63,323 nucleotides of DNA from Lachnospiraceae bacterium (GTDB taxonomy: Bacteria > Bacillota > Clostridia > Lachnospirales > Lachnospiraceae). Positions 8,455 to 16,548 of this stretch are shown piece by piece. Within the stretch, counting starts at the first letter, position 1. Every line of letters starts with the position of its first letter. The DNA is taken from positions 1 through 63,323 of the forward strand of contig JAFUKH010000018.1 in NCBI GenBank assembly GCA_017467845.1, read 5' to 3'. Under the pieces are notes generated by a model that saw nothing but the letters and a program-made list of their open reading frames with translations, was not told the DNA's origin and ran no database searches. A program made the position numbers and the translations under genes.

Positions 8455-10176
8455 TTATAATTTAAAGAACTTCGTCTCTTCCTCTAAAGCAACCGCTAAT
8501 TCCTTCAAATTAACTGCAGAGCTTGATACCAGGTTGATGGTAGCATACAGCTCCTCCATGGATGCAGTTGTTTCCTCTGTAGACGCTGCATTTTCTTCTG
8601 AGATAGCAGAAAGATTAGCAATAATACCTACCATATTCTGTCTTGCATCATCACATTCCTGCGCCTGAGAATTAATAATATTGGTATCGTGTCTGGATGT
8701 CTCAATATCTGATATAACATTCTCAAACTGTGCTTTTGTTGCTGCCAGCTTACTCTGCTGCTGCTTTAAGGTATCCATTACCTCTTCCATAAGCTCCATG
8801 GAATTCTTGGAATCACTAGACAGCTCTTGAATAATATCATAAATCTTCTTTGCAGAAGAATTGGATTCATCTGCAAGTTTCTGAATCTCCGATGCTACAA
8901 CCGCAAAGCCTCTTCCAGCCTCGCCTGCTCTGGCTGCTTCAATAGAGGCATTTAAGGATAACAGATTGGTTTGGCTTGCAATATTTGTAATCAGCTGCAC
9001 TGCTTCGGCAATTTCGTTTACAGAGTTATCCGTAGCCTTTACATTATCTGAAACCTTATATACCGCTTCAACGGTACGGTCATTAAATTCGCTAAGCTCC
9101 TTCATGGTAAACGCAGATGCCTCTCCGGTCTTCTGCATACCATCAGAAGTTTCATTCAGTCTCGTTACATTTTCTACGATGGTCTGAATAAGGTTACCCA
9201 TCTGTTCCACATGGGTAGTAGCGTCCTCCGTATCCTCCGCCTGTGACAATGCCCCTTTTGAAATATCCTCAATAGCAGCACTTACTTCACCCGCGGTGGT
9301 ACTACTATGAGTAGCAATATTCTCCAGTTCATTTCCTCCGGATAATACCTGCTCTGCGGAAGACTGGATATTACCGATAATCGTACGCAACTCTTCCACC
9401 AGCTTACCAAGTGCCTTAGCACTCTGGCCGAACTCATCCTTTCGCTTCAATAGCTTCGGATCCACAGAAATCGACAGATTACCCTTTGCAAGTTCTGTAA
9501 CAGCATCTCCCATCTGGCCTACAATCTTAGCCAGGTTCCTTGCGCATATTCCAACTGCTATGGCAATCACCGCCGCACACACCAGAGCTATCAAAGTAAA
9601 AGCTGTAACTTTCTCGGTTATGTATGCATCTACATCCGCACTGGGCTGTCCTGCGAAAACCATACCCACAATCGTTCCGTCCGGATTCTCCAGCGGCGTA
9701 TAATAGCAGTAATAATTCTGACCGTTAATGGTTGTATTATAAGAACTGTAATCCTGACCGCCCAGAACTACCTTTGCAATCTCCGGAGACGCCTGAGTTC
9801 CAACAATACGATTACCTGATGTGTCTAAAAGAGAGGTTGTCATACGGGTATCGCCATAAAACAGCGTAACATCCGTAACCAGTCCCTCCACATACTCATC
9901 AATCTCTGTCATATGGGCAGTAATATTATACTCACCCTTCAAAAACTCACCCTGATCATTAATAAAATAGTCTCCGTCATCAGTTTGATTATATCCCGCC
10001 TTCACTGCCTGTACTGTAGAATGCAGTGCAAACTCCGCCTGTTCCTGTAAGCCTTCCCTTAAGCTGTTCGATGCAGAAAAAATCAGAATACACACCAGCA
10101 AAAATACCGGTCCAAGGCAAATCAGCAATAACTGCACTAAAATACTGTGAATTCCGAGTCCTTTCTTTTTCTTCAT
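8455..10176 (-). CDS. Methyl-accepting chemotaxis protein with extracellular cache domain
   Basis: 573-aa chemoreceptor: membrane helix 1 (about residues 13-33), an extracellular single-cache-like ligand domain (about 36-190, with [18 protein letters not shown] near its end), membrane helix 2 (about 192-212), HAMP (about 213-265) and a long cytoplasmic coiled coil. The conserved hairpin tip [21 protein letters not shown] lies near residue 400 and contacts CheA and CheW. The ligand is unknown. No chemotaxis or flagellar genes are in the window. The start at 10176 follows an AGGAGG-type site. It is a single-gene unit convergent with the M42 peptidase. Confidence 0.93.
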   Translation of the reverse strand: MKKKKGLGIHSILVQLLLICLGPVFLLVCILIFSASNSLREGLQEQAEFALHSTVQAVKAGYNQTDDGDYFINDQGEFLKGEYNITAHMTEIDEYVEGLVTDVTLFYGDTRMTTSLLDTSGNRIVGTQASPEIAKVVLGGQDYSSYNTTINGQNYYCYYTPLENPDGTIVGMVFAGQPSADVDAYITEKVTAFTLIALVCAAVIAIAVGICARNLAKIVGQMGDAVTELAKGNLSISVDPKLLKRKDEFGQSAKALGKLVEELRTIIGNIQSSAEQVLSGGNELENIATHSSTTAGEVSAAIEDISKGALSQAEDTEDATTHVEQMGNLIQTIVENVTRLNETSDGMQKTGEASAFTMKELSEFNDRTVEAVYKVSDNVKATDNSVNEIAEAVQLITNIASQTNLLSLNASIEAARAGEAGRGFAVVASEIQKLADESNSSAKKIYDIIQELSSDSKNSMELMEEVMDTLKQQQSKLAATKAQFENVISDIETSRHDTNIINSQAQECDDARQNMVGIIANLSAISEENAASTEETTASMEELYATINLVSSSAVNLKELAVALEEETKFFKL

Positions 10177-10277
10177 ATCTGAACCTCCTAACCACTCAAA
10201 AACAATTCTTGAGTTGAATTTACAGTCATTTTAGCATATTTGCATACAATTCTCAATATAAAATTGTTACCTTAGTA

Positions 10278-10394
10278 CTATTTTTTATTATCTTTTTTAG
10301 AGTTTAACGCTCCTCCGTTATCTACCCACCAGCACCATACTCCTGCCACTGCTGCACAAAAAATCATCACTCCCACAAAAATATCAAGTGCCAT
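10278..10394 (-). CDS. Small single-span membrane protein, 38 aa
   Basis: Short frame with a clean GGAGGA ribosome site six bases before the ATG at 10394 and a TAG at 10278-10280. The product is mostly one hydrophobic helix (residues 3-25, rich in Val, Ala, Trp; it contains a CWWVD motif) followed by a charged Asn/Lys tail. It lies between the 124-aa membrane protein of the two-component operon and the chemoreceptor, on the same strand. I do not recognise a family. The ribosome site and the amphiphilic layout support a real gene. Confidence 0.55.
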   Translation of the reverse strand: MALDIFVGVMIFCAAVAGVWCWWVDNGGALNSKKDNKK

Positions 10395-10475
10395 ATAAAT
10401 TCCTCCATTCGTACAAATACATATCTATTCATACTATAAGGAATTTACCCTAAAGATTCAGCTAAGAATCCTTTC

Positions 10476-10850
10476 TTATCGCATATTCAGCTCCTCTGTA
10501 AGTGCCAATATCTGAGGTGCCAATCGCTCCTTCTCCTTTTCGGTAATTTTAATGTATGTAGGATAAGCCATTCCCAAAACAACCATTCCTAAAAGACCTA
10601 ATACGATTCCCGGTATCAGCAAAGAATCAGCCCAGAGCATGCACATACTCATACCACCGCCCATAATCAGACATCCCACAATACCCAGGCATAAAGAAAT
10701 CACTTCTCCCTTCCGGGTTACCTGTCTGTCCAGCTTACGGAGAATCTCCAGTTTATTTTCCTCCTTGGGCATGTACTTTCTCTTAATCTTCTCTATTTCC
10801 TCCTGCTCCTTAGCAGAATATGTATATTCAAATGCATTGTTGTTATCCAT
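10476..10850 (-). CDS. Uncharacterised protein with two membrane helices, co-transcribed with a two-component system
   Basis: 124-aa protein: a charged N-terminal region (about residues 1-48, Lys/Glu rich), two adjacent hydrophobic segments (about 50-70 and 77-100, Gly/Met rich) and a basic C-terminal helix ending in TEELNMR. It starts five bases after the histidine kinase stop codon, so it is very probably in the same operon. It could be an accessory or target protein of the kinase. No enzyme motif is visible and I do not recognise a named family. Confidence 0.75.
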   Translation of the reverse strand: MDNNNAFEYTYSAKEQEEIEKIKRKYMPKEENKLEILRKLDRQVTRKGEVISLCLGIVGCLIMGGGMSMCMLWADSLLIPGIVLGLLGMVVLGMAYPTYIKITEKEKERLAPQILALTEELNMR

Positions 10851-10855
10851 CTATC

Positions 10856-11905
10856 TTAATTCCTTTCTTTCCTAAGCTTAACAGTAAAGGTACTACCTGC
10901 TCCTTCCCTGCTACTAACGGATATTTCTCCACCGCAGATATCAATTACTCTTTTTACAAGTGCCAATCCTAATCCGTTGCCCTGAGTTGCATGAGAAGTA
11001 TCCCCCTGATAAAATTTCCGGAAAATGTTTCTTCCGGTTTCTTCATTCATCCCGCAACCAGTGTCCTTCACTGCCACATAAGCATATTCTTCGTCTGCGT
11101 ATACGGAAAGCTTCACCTTCCCGCCCTGCCCTGTAAATTTCAACGCATTAGAAATTAGATTGTGCCATACAAGGCTAAGCAACTCCTTGTCCTCCACCAC
11201 TCTTACTTCATCATCAATGTCCGTTTCAATATCAATTTCCATTTCTTCCCAGACCTTTTCAAAATCCAGCATACTCTCACATACCGATTCTCCCAGATAT
11301 ATACTCTCCTTGCTGGGATAAATCTGCTGATTTTCCAGTTTATTCAGCTTCAGAATATTCATCACAAGAGAAGATAATCTCTGGGTCTGCTCGGTAATAG
11401 CTTTTCCGTATTTAATGCGGTCTTCCTCTGCAAGTTCCGGATTTTGCAAAAGTACACCGTAGTTCTGCATCACCGCAAGTGGAGTCTTAAGTTCATGGGA
11501 AACATTGGATATAAAATCCGTTCTCAAAGTCTCCACACCGGAAAGCTCTCCAATCATGGTATTAATACCGCCTATAATTTCATCGAATTCGTTGCCGCTG
11601 TCTTCCCCGTATACATAATCAATTCTGGACTTAAAATCACCGGCAATCACCCTATTAAGTCCTTCTTTAATCTTTCCTACCGGCTTCTGCACCGTCAGAT
11701 ATCTTCGATATGTATCACAGGCCCAAAATATCACCGCAAGAAAAAGCACATTGATAAAAGTTGCAGGTGCCGCCTTATAAAGTCTTGCTGTGGATAAATC
11801 CACAAACTGCAAAAACAAAAGAAAATTACAGGTTACAACAAACCCCATTAACACAATAATTACTAAAAAGGTCTTTAATCCCGTGGGTTTAAATCTGTTT
11901 TTCAT
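10856..11905 (-). CDS. Sensor histidine kinase (OmpR-partner type)
   Basis: 349-aa membrane kinase: two N-terminal helices (about residues 14-35 and 45-65) with a very short extracytoplasmic loop, then a HAMP-like linker. The H-box is SHELKTPL (phospho-His about residue 137), followed by N-box HNLISNALKF, G1 DTGCGM and G2 GNGLGLAL. The short loop suggests sensing at the membrane, as in intramembrane kinases that respond to envelope stress. The start overlaps the response-regulator stop by 4 bases, so the two are translationally coupled. Confidence 0.93.
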   Translation of the reverse strand: MKNRFKPTGLKTFLVIIVLMGFVVTCNFLLFLQFVDLSTARLYKAAPATFINVLFLAVIFWACDTYRRYLTVQKPVGKIKEGLNRVIAGDFKSRIDYVYGEDSGNEFDEIIGGINTMIGELSGVETLRTDFISNVSHELKTPLAVMQNYGVLLQNPELAEEDRIKYGKAITEQTQRLSSLVMNILKLNKLENQQIYPSKESIYLGESVCESMLDFEKVWEEMEIDIETDIDDEVRVVEDKELLSLVWHNLISNALKFTGQGGKVKLSVYADEEYAYVAVKDTGCGMNEETGRNIFRKFYQGDTSHATQGNGLGLALVKRVIDICGGEISVSSREGAGSTFTVKLRKERN

Positions 11906-12573
11906 CGAATTACCGCCTTATATCCTAAACCATGAACCGTTACGATTTCGAAATCCTCGCATCCCTTAAACTTGTCTCTAAGCTTGGTCATATACACATC
12001 TACCACTCTTGGACCTGATGCGGAATCCATATCCCAAAACTCATCCATCAGCGCAGAGCGGGTGAAGGTCTTCTTGGGATAAGACAAAAGCTTGTACAAA
12101 ATGTTGAACTCTCTTACCGTAAGGTTAATTTCCTCATCCCCCACATACGCACTATGTTCTTCCACATCCAGAACAGTGCTGCCAATTTCCAGCTTACGGT
12201 TACTGGCAATCTTCGCCCTGCGTAGAAGCGCGTCAATCCGGAGTAACAGCTCATTCAAATCCACCGGCTTCACCATATAATCATCAATTCCCACACCAAA
12301 GCCTTTTCTCTTAGACTCAAAATCCTCTCTGGCAGTCATAAACAGAATGGGGATATTCTGATTCATCTCACGCACAGTTCTGGCAAACTCATAGCCATCA
12401 ATCTGAGGCATCATAATATCTGAAATAATCATATCAAACAAATTGCCGTACATCTCATTATAAGCATCATTGGCAGAAAGACATCCCACTGCCTCAAAAC
12501 CATTCCTATTTAAATGGGCACATACTGTCTGATTTAAATCCTTATCATCTTCCACAACCAATATCTTAAACAT
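11902..12573 (-). CDS. OmpR/PhoB family response regulator
   Basis: 223-aa regulator with an N-terminal receiver domain (acidic pair VEDD near the start, phospho-acceptor Asp in MIISDIMMPQIDG, Lys in DYMVKPVD) and a C-terminal winged helix (about residues 125-222) ending in the typical VHGLGYKAV. The ATG at 12573 lies seven bases after AGGAGG; an earlier in-frame ATG would sit directly on that site. It heads an operon with the kinase and the 124-aa membrane protein. An inverted repeat next to its promoter suggests autoregulation. Confidence 0.93.
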   Translation of the reverse strand: MFKILVVEDDKDLNQTVCAHLNRNGFEAVGCLSANDAYNEMYGNLFDMIISDIMMPQIDGYEFARTVREMNQNIPILFMTAREDFESKRKGFGVGIDDYMVKPVDLNELLLRIDALLRRAKIASNRKLEIGSTVLDVEEHSAYVGDEEINLTVREFNILYKLLSYPKKTFTRSALMDEFWDMDSASGPRVVDVYMTKLRDKFKGCEDFEIVTVHGLGYKAVIR

Positions 12574-12605
12574 GACCATACCTCCTTGCATTCTTCCATG
12601 CGTAT

Positions 12606-12625
12606 ATCATAACATGGATATGTTA
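12606..12625 (-). promoter_or_regulatory. Promoter -10 with adjacent inverted repeat, two-component operon
   Basis: On the minus strand TATGAT (12611-12606) is a good -10 box, but no good -35 lies 17 bases upstream. Instead there is an inverted repeat TAACAT-N4-ATGTTA at 12610-12625. A weak -35 with a bound repeat is typical of response-regulator-activated promoters, so this may be the regulator's own site. Confidence 0.4.
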
Positions 12626-12663
12626 AAGTTTTGTTTACTTTTTCTACTTTTTATAAAAATATA

Positions 12664-12735
12664 GGGCTGCCCACAAATATAACACTCTCGCTCGGGAGGC
12701 ATTCCTCATGGAAAGCGTTATGTTTGTAGCAGCCC
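12664..12735 (-). terminator. Large terminator-like hairpin after mobA-type gene
   Basis: A 72-nt hairpin with a GGGCTGC/GCAGCCC base and an AAATATAAC-type upper stem, followed on the minus strand by TATATTTTTATAAAAAG. It lies downstream of the MobA gene and upstream of the response regulator, so it separates the two units. Confidence 0.65.
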
Positions 12736-12798
12736 CTACACTAATTATTCGTACTCTTTTATCAATTTAAAAACCGTTCCGTAAAGAAGGAACACTAT

Positions 12799-13308
12799 TT
12801 AACTGTTCTCCTCCGGCAAGGTTACTACCGCATATCCGGCATGGACCAGAGCATCCATTAGCTTGTAATCTCCTGCCTGAATCTGCTTTTCCAGATGGGG
12901 AAGGGCTGACTTGGGATAAATGCCCAGAAGGGGATGCTCCATATCATCTGCCCAGGCAATAGTAATCTTATGGCGGTGGGAGTAAACATCCAAAAGTCTT
13001 CTTACTGCCTCTTTTGTTACAAAAGGCATATCGCAGGCCACTACAAAAAGCGCCTCCTCCTCACAAGCTTTCAGTCCGGAGTATATCTCTCCAATAGGTC
13101 CAATCTCCGGCATTTCATCCACTACCATCGGTAAATCCAAGTGCTCGTATGGAGCCGCCTCCTCTACCGACAGATAAATCTTATCAAAGCCCTGAAGAGC
13201 CTGTAAGATCCTCTCCGGAAAGCTTCTCCCTTCCATTTCTAAAAACAGCTTTTTCTTCCCATCAATGCGACGGTTTTTACCACCCGTCATAAGGTATCCT
13301 GCAATCAT
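12799..13308 (-). CDS. MobA-like nucleotidyltransferase
   Basis: 169-aa protein of the MobA NTP-transferase family, which adds GMP to molybdopterin to make the guanine dinucleotide cofactor. Visible features are the N-terminal nucleotide loop, here MTGGKNRRIDGKKK in place of the usual LAGGxSxRMGxxK, a central acidic VVACDMPF metal motif, and EIGPIGEIYSGL, equivalent to the family GPLxGI segment. The ATG at 13308 follows AAGG by six bases; a longer frame to 13383 has no ribosome site. No other molybdenum cofactor gene is in the window, so it is an orphan and might act on another cofactor. Confidence 0.82.
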   Translation of the reverse strand: MIAGYLMTGGKNRRIDGKKKLFLEMEGRSFPERILQALQGFDKIYLSVEEAAPYEHLDLPMVVDEMPEIGPIGEIYSGLKACEEEALFVVACDMPFVTKEAVRRLLDVYSHRHKITIAWADDMEHPLLGIYPKSALPHLEKQIQAGDYKLMDALVHAGYAVVTLPEENS

Positions 13309-13394
13309 GTTAAACCTTAATCCTCGTTTTTTAAATTTTAATAACACATACCTTATATTCGGGGATTCTTGCGTATTTGTCAAGTACTATATAC

Positions 13395-13886
13395 CTATAC
13401 AAGAAGCTCATAGGTTACGATATCCAGATATCGGCCATGCTTAAAACCTACCTGATGAACTCTTCCGCAATAAGTAAATCCATATTTTTCGTGAAGCTTC
13501 ACACTAGCTTCATTTTCCCCCGTAATCACAGAAACTACCAGATGCGTTCTCTCATCTTCCTTGGCCAGTTCCAGAATTTCACTCATCAACATTGTAGCAA
13601 GTCCCTGCCCTCTGTAGCCTTCTCCTACATAAATTGATAGCTCCGCTGTAGACGCATAGGCCTCCTTGATTCTGTAAGAAGAAAGAGATGCATATCCTAC
13701 CACCTTACCTTCTATCTCTGCTACAATCAGAGGATGATTATCCACATTATGCTCCTTAAACCAGCCCATACGCTCTTCTAAGGTCTTTGGCTGCATATCA
13801 AAGGTTGCCACACCATTTATTACTTCATAATTGTAAATTGCCAAAAGTTCCGGCAAATCTCTTTCTTCTGCCCGACGTATTATCAT
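13395..13886 (-). CDS. GNAT N-acetyltransferase, phosphinothricin acetyltransferase-like
   Basis: 163-aa acetyl-CoA-dependent N-acetyltransferase. It closely resembles the phosphinothricin/methionine sulfone acetyltransferase group: IRRAEERDLPELLAIYN at the start, GVATFDMQPKTLEER, the acetyl-CoA loop GYRGQGLATML (about residues 91-101) and EKYGFTYCGRVHQVGFK near the end. The family acetylates the amino group of glutamate analogues or methionine sulfoximine, and a detoxification role is inferred. It lies between the coiled-coil gene and mobA on the same strand. Confidence 0.88.
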   Translation of the reverse strand: MIIRRAEERDLPELLAIYNYEVINGVATFDMQPKTLEERMGWFKEHNVDNHPLIVAEIEGKVVGYASLSSYRIKEAYASTAELSIYVGEGYRGQGLATMLMSEILELAKEDERTHLVVSVITGENEASVKLHEKYGFTYCGRVHQVGFKHGRYLDIVTYELLV

Positions 13887-13956
13887 TTTAATTCTCCCTT
13901 ATATATTAAAGGGTATAAGGTATTAATAACTTAATAAGACCTTACACCCCTAAGTA

Positions 13957-14415
13957 TTACGAAATCTTTCTCTTTAACTCCTTTACATCTGTTTCTAACA
14001 TAGAAACTTTAACAGCAAGCATTTCCACCTCATTGTTTGGCTTCATTGCTTCATGCAAATTCCTGGACAAATCTAAATGTCCTTCTGCGATTCTAATAAT
14101 ATTAACTCTCACCTCATTTTCCAGAATGAAGTTAATATTGTTTACTTTCGTCTTCAGTTCCACGATATCAGCTTTCACTTCTACCATGTCAGCCTTCAGC
14201 TCTGCCACATCCGCCTTCAGTTCCACGATATCAGCTTTCACTTCTACCATGTCAGCCTTCAGCTCTGCCACATCCGCCTTCAGTTCCACGATATCGGCTT
14301 TTACCTCTACCATGTCAGCCTTCAGCTCTGCTAGTTGCGTATTAATCAGCTCAAACTTTGCATCATGTTCATCCAACTTCAAAAGAATCAAGTCCAATTT
14401 CTGGCTATCCGTCAT
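13957..14415 (-). CDS. Heptad-repeat coiled-coil protein with internal 63-bp tandem repeats
   Basis: 152-aa, highly charged protein predicted to be almost entirely coiled coil. Its centre consists of heptads of the form LKADxVE, and the DNA encoding it is a 63-bp (21-residue, three-heptad) unit at 14158-14331. It has no membrane span or signal. The ATG at 14415 lies ten bases after AGGAG and is preferred to a GTG at 14424. A promoter lies at 14442-14470. The partner and function are unknown. Similar short coiled coils occur in Clostridia as hypothetical proteins. Confidence 0.8.
   Translation of the reverse strand: MTDSQKLDLILLKLDEHDAKFELINTQLAELKADMVEVKADIVELKADVAELKADMVEVKADIVELKADVAELKADMVEVKADIVELKTKVNNINFILENEVRVNIIRIAEGHLDLSRNLHEAMKPNNEVEMLAVKVSMLETDVKELKRKIS
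14158..14331. repeat. 63-bp in-frame tandem repeat, about 2.7 copies
   Basis: Units start at 14158, 14221 and 14284. The first two are identical over 63 bp; the third has a few substitutions and is cut short. 63 is a multiple of 21, so gain or loss of a unit keeps both reading frame and heptad register. Confidence 0.95.
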
Positions 14416-14441
14416 GTAAATCACACTCCTTCATAAAGACA

Positions 14442-14470
14442 ATACTATCATAATCTACAAAGGGTGTAAA
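14442..14470 (-). promoter_or_regulatory. Promoter of the coiled-coil gene
   Basis: Minus strand: TTTACA (14470-14465), 17-nt spacer, TAGTAT (14447-14442), located 26 bases before the start codon. Confidence 0.55.
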
Positions 14471-14617
14471 GCCTTATTAAAATATTAATTTATACTCATT
14501 TGTTAAATCTCATGATGATATATAGAGAATAATGCCAGAATAGGCAAAGAACCTAAGAACACTCTTAGAACATATAATATATTAAACCTTGTTTCTAACT
14601 TTGTCAACATATTAATA

Positions 14618-14645
14618 GAGAATACCACCGGTTGGTGGCATTCTC
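14618..14645 (-). terminator. Terminator of the second ABC exporter operon
   Basis: Hairpin with CCACC/GGTGG above a mismatch and GAGAAT/ATTCTC below, loop GGTT, six bases beyond the stop codon of the exporter gene. The T-tract after the stem is short on the minus strand. Confidence 0.6.
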
Positions 14646-14651
14646 ATAATT

Positions 14652-16547
14652 TTATCCCGCAATGGAATTACCTGTATAAAGCTGATAATACTTCCCCTTT
14701 TCTTCCAAAAGCTCTTCATGGGTTCCACGCTCAATAATTCTACCCTGTTCCAAAACCATGATACAGTCTGAATTCCTTACTGTAGATAGTCTGTGGGCAA
14801 TTACGAAAGTGGTTCTGCCATGCATTAACTTATCCATACCTTCCTGCACGATTCGCTCTGTTCTGGTATCAATGGAAGAAGTTGCTTCATCCAGAATCAG
14901 TACCGGAGGATCTGCAATCGCTGCACGGGCAATTGCCAAAAGCTGGCGCTGTCCCTGACTTAAGTTTGCACCATCTCCCACCAGCATGGTGTTGTATCCA
15001 TCCGGAAGCTTCTTGATAAATCCATCCGCATTGGCAAGTCTTGCTGCTGCCATGACCTCTTCGTCCGTTGCATCCAGCTTACCAAAACGGATATTTTCCA
15101 TAATGGTTCCTGTAAACAGATGAGTATCCTGTAATACGATACCTAACGAACGACGAAGATCATCCTTCTTAATCTTATTGATATTGATTCCATCATAACG
15201 AATCTTACCATCCTGAATATCATAGAATCGGTTAATCAGATTCATAATGGTTGTTTTTCCTGCACCGGTAGATCCTACAAAGGCAATCTTCTGTCCCGGC
15301 GTAGCAAAGAGCTTGATATCGTGAAGTACCATTTTCTCGTCCGTATAACCGAAATCCACACCATCAAATACCACATCCCCTAAAAGCTCCACATAATCCA
15401 CAGTTCCGTCTGCTCTATGAGGGTGTTTCCATGCCCATCGACCGGTACGCTTCTCTGATTCCACCAGCTTACCATTTTCTTCTTTTACATTTACTAAGGT
15501 AACGTAGCCATCATCAACTTCCACTTCTTCATCCAGCAACTTAAATACACGCTCCGCACCGGCAAGAGCCATAACGATAGAATTAAACTGCTGGGAAATC
15601 TGATTCACCGGCATACTAAAGCTCTTGTTCAAACTTAAGAAGCTGGCAAGACCACCCAAGGTAAATCCACCAATACCGGAAAGTGCCAACGCGCCACCTA
15701 CAATAGCGCAGACTACATAACTGATATTACCAAGCTGCGCATTAATAGGGCCAAGCAGATTTACAAAAGCATTGGCGCGATAAGCATTTTCCCCTAAATC
15801 ATCATTAATTTTCTTGAAATGAACGATATTTTTATCCTCATGACAGAATACTTTCACAACCTTCTGTCCACCCATCATCTCTTCAATAAATCCGTTTACC
15901 TGTCCCAGCATCTTCTGCTGTACTATAAAATGCTTGCTGCTATTTCCTGCTGCATAGCCTGTAGCAAAGAACATAACCACTATCATCAAAAGGGTTACTC
16001 CGGTCAGGGGAAGGCTTAAAGAAACCATACTTAGAAATACGCTGACAATAGTAATAGCACTGTTAATTACCTGCGGAATACTCTGGCTGATCATCTGCCT
16101 CAAAGTATCAATATCATTGGTATAAACTGACATAATATCCCCATGGGCATGGGTATCAAAATATTTAATGGGAAGCTTCTCCATATGCTCAAAAAGCTCA
16201 TTTCGAAGATACATCTGACTTCCCTGAGTAACCGTAACCATCACTCTGGATTGTACATAGCCGGCAGTGATCCCGATAGCGTAAAACACTGCCACCTGAC
16301 AGATTGCTCCAAAAAGTGGTCCAAAATCCGGATTGTCTGAAACAAGCATGGGTGCAATATAATCATCAATCAAGGTCTGGGTAAATAACATACCTCTGAC
16401 GTTGGCAAACACACTGATAAAAATACATGCGATAACCACTACATAGTGCCACTTATAAAACCGGAAGACATACTGCATAAGTCGCATAAATAACTTCCCC
16501 GGATTTTCTACCTTAGGCTTTGGTCCGCGAGGTCCTGGTCCTGGCAT
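14652..16547 (-). CDS. ABC exporter half-transporter with intact catalytic site (second pair)
   Basis: 631-aa half-transporter starting MPGPGPRGPKPK, a Pro/Gly/Lys-rich tail before six membrane helices (about residues 45-335). Its nucleotide-binding domain has Walker A GSTGAGKTT, signature LSQGQRQ, Walker B VLILDEATSSID and H-loop VIAHRLST. About 45 extra residues (EKRTGRWAWKHPHRAD region) sit between the membrane and ATPase domains. The ATG at 16547 follows AGGAGGG and begins one base after the partner's stop; a longer frame to 16622 would overlap the partner. LSQGQ here pairs with the degenerate Walker B of the partner. Confidence 0.93.
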   Translation of the reverse strand: MPGPGPRGPKPKVENPGKLFMRLMQYVFRFYKWHYVVVIACIFISVFANVRGMLFTQTLIDDYIAPMLVSDNPDFGPLFGAICQVAVFYAIGITAGYVQSRVMVTVTQGSQMYLRNELFEHMEKLPIKYFDTHAHGDIMSVYTNDIDTLRQMISQSIPQVINSAITIVSVFLSMVSLSLPLTGVTLLMIVVMFFATGYAAGNSSKHFIVQQKMLGQVNGFIEEMMGGQKVVKVFCHEDKNIVHFKKINDDLGENAYRANAFVNLLGPINAQLGNISYVVCAIVGGALALSGIGGFTLGGLASFLSLNKSFSMPVNQISQQFNSIVMALAGAERVFKLLDEEVEVDDGYVTLVNVKEENGKLVESEKRTGRWAWKHPHRADGTVDYVELLGDVVFDGVDFGYTDEKMVLHDIKLFATPGQKIAFVGSTGAGKTTIMNLINRFYDIQDGKIRYDGININKIKKDDLRRSLGIVLQDTHLFTGTIMENIRFGKLDATDEEVMAAARLANADGFIKKLPDGYNTMLVGDGANLSQGQRQLLAIARAAIADPPVLILDEATSSIDTRTERIVQEGMDKLMHGRTTFVIAHRLSTVRNSDCIMVLEQGRIIERGTHEELLEEKGKYYQLYTGNSIAG

Positions 16548-16548
16548 A

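Noticed and set aside
10452-10474. Hairpin AAAGATTC/GAATCCTTT after the 124-aa gene as terminator
   Set aside because: The stem is imperfect and the following T-tract is weak, so I do not list it as a feature.
14158-14331. Regular repeats considered as a CRISPR or minisatellite array
   Set aside because: There are no unique spacers; the repeat is in frame with a protein of matching heptad periodicity.
14033-14419. Long plus-strand frames over the coiled-coil gene
   Set aside because: They are antisense to the heptad-repeat gene and arise from its 63-bp repeat; no ribosome site.
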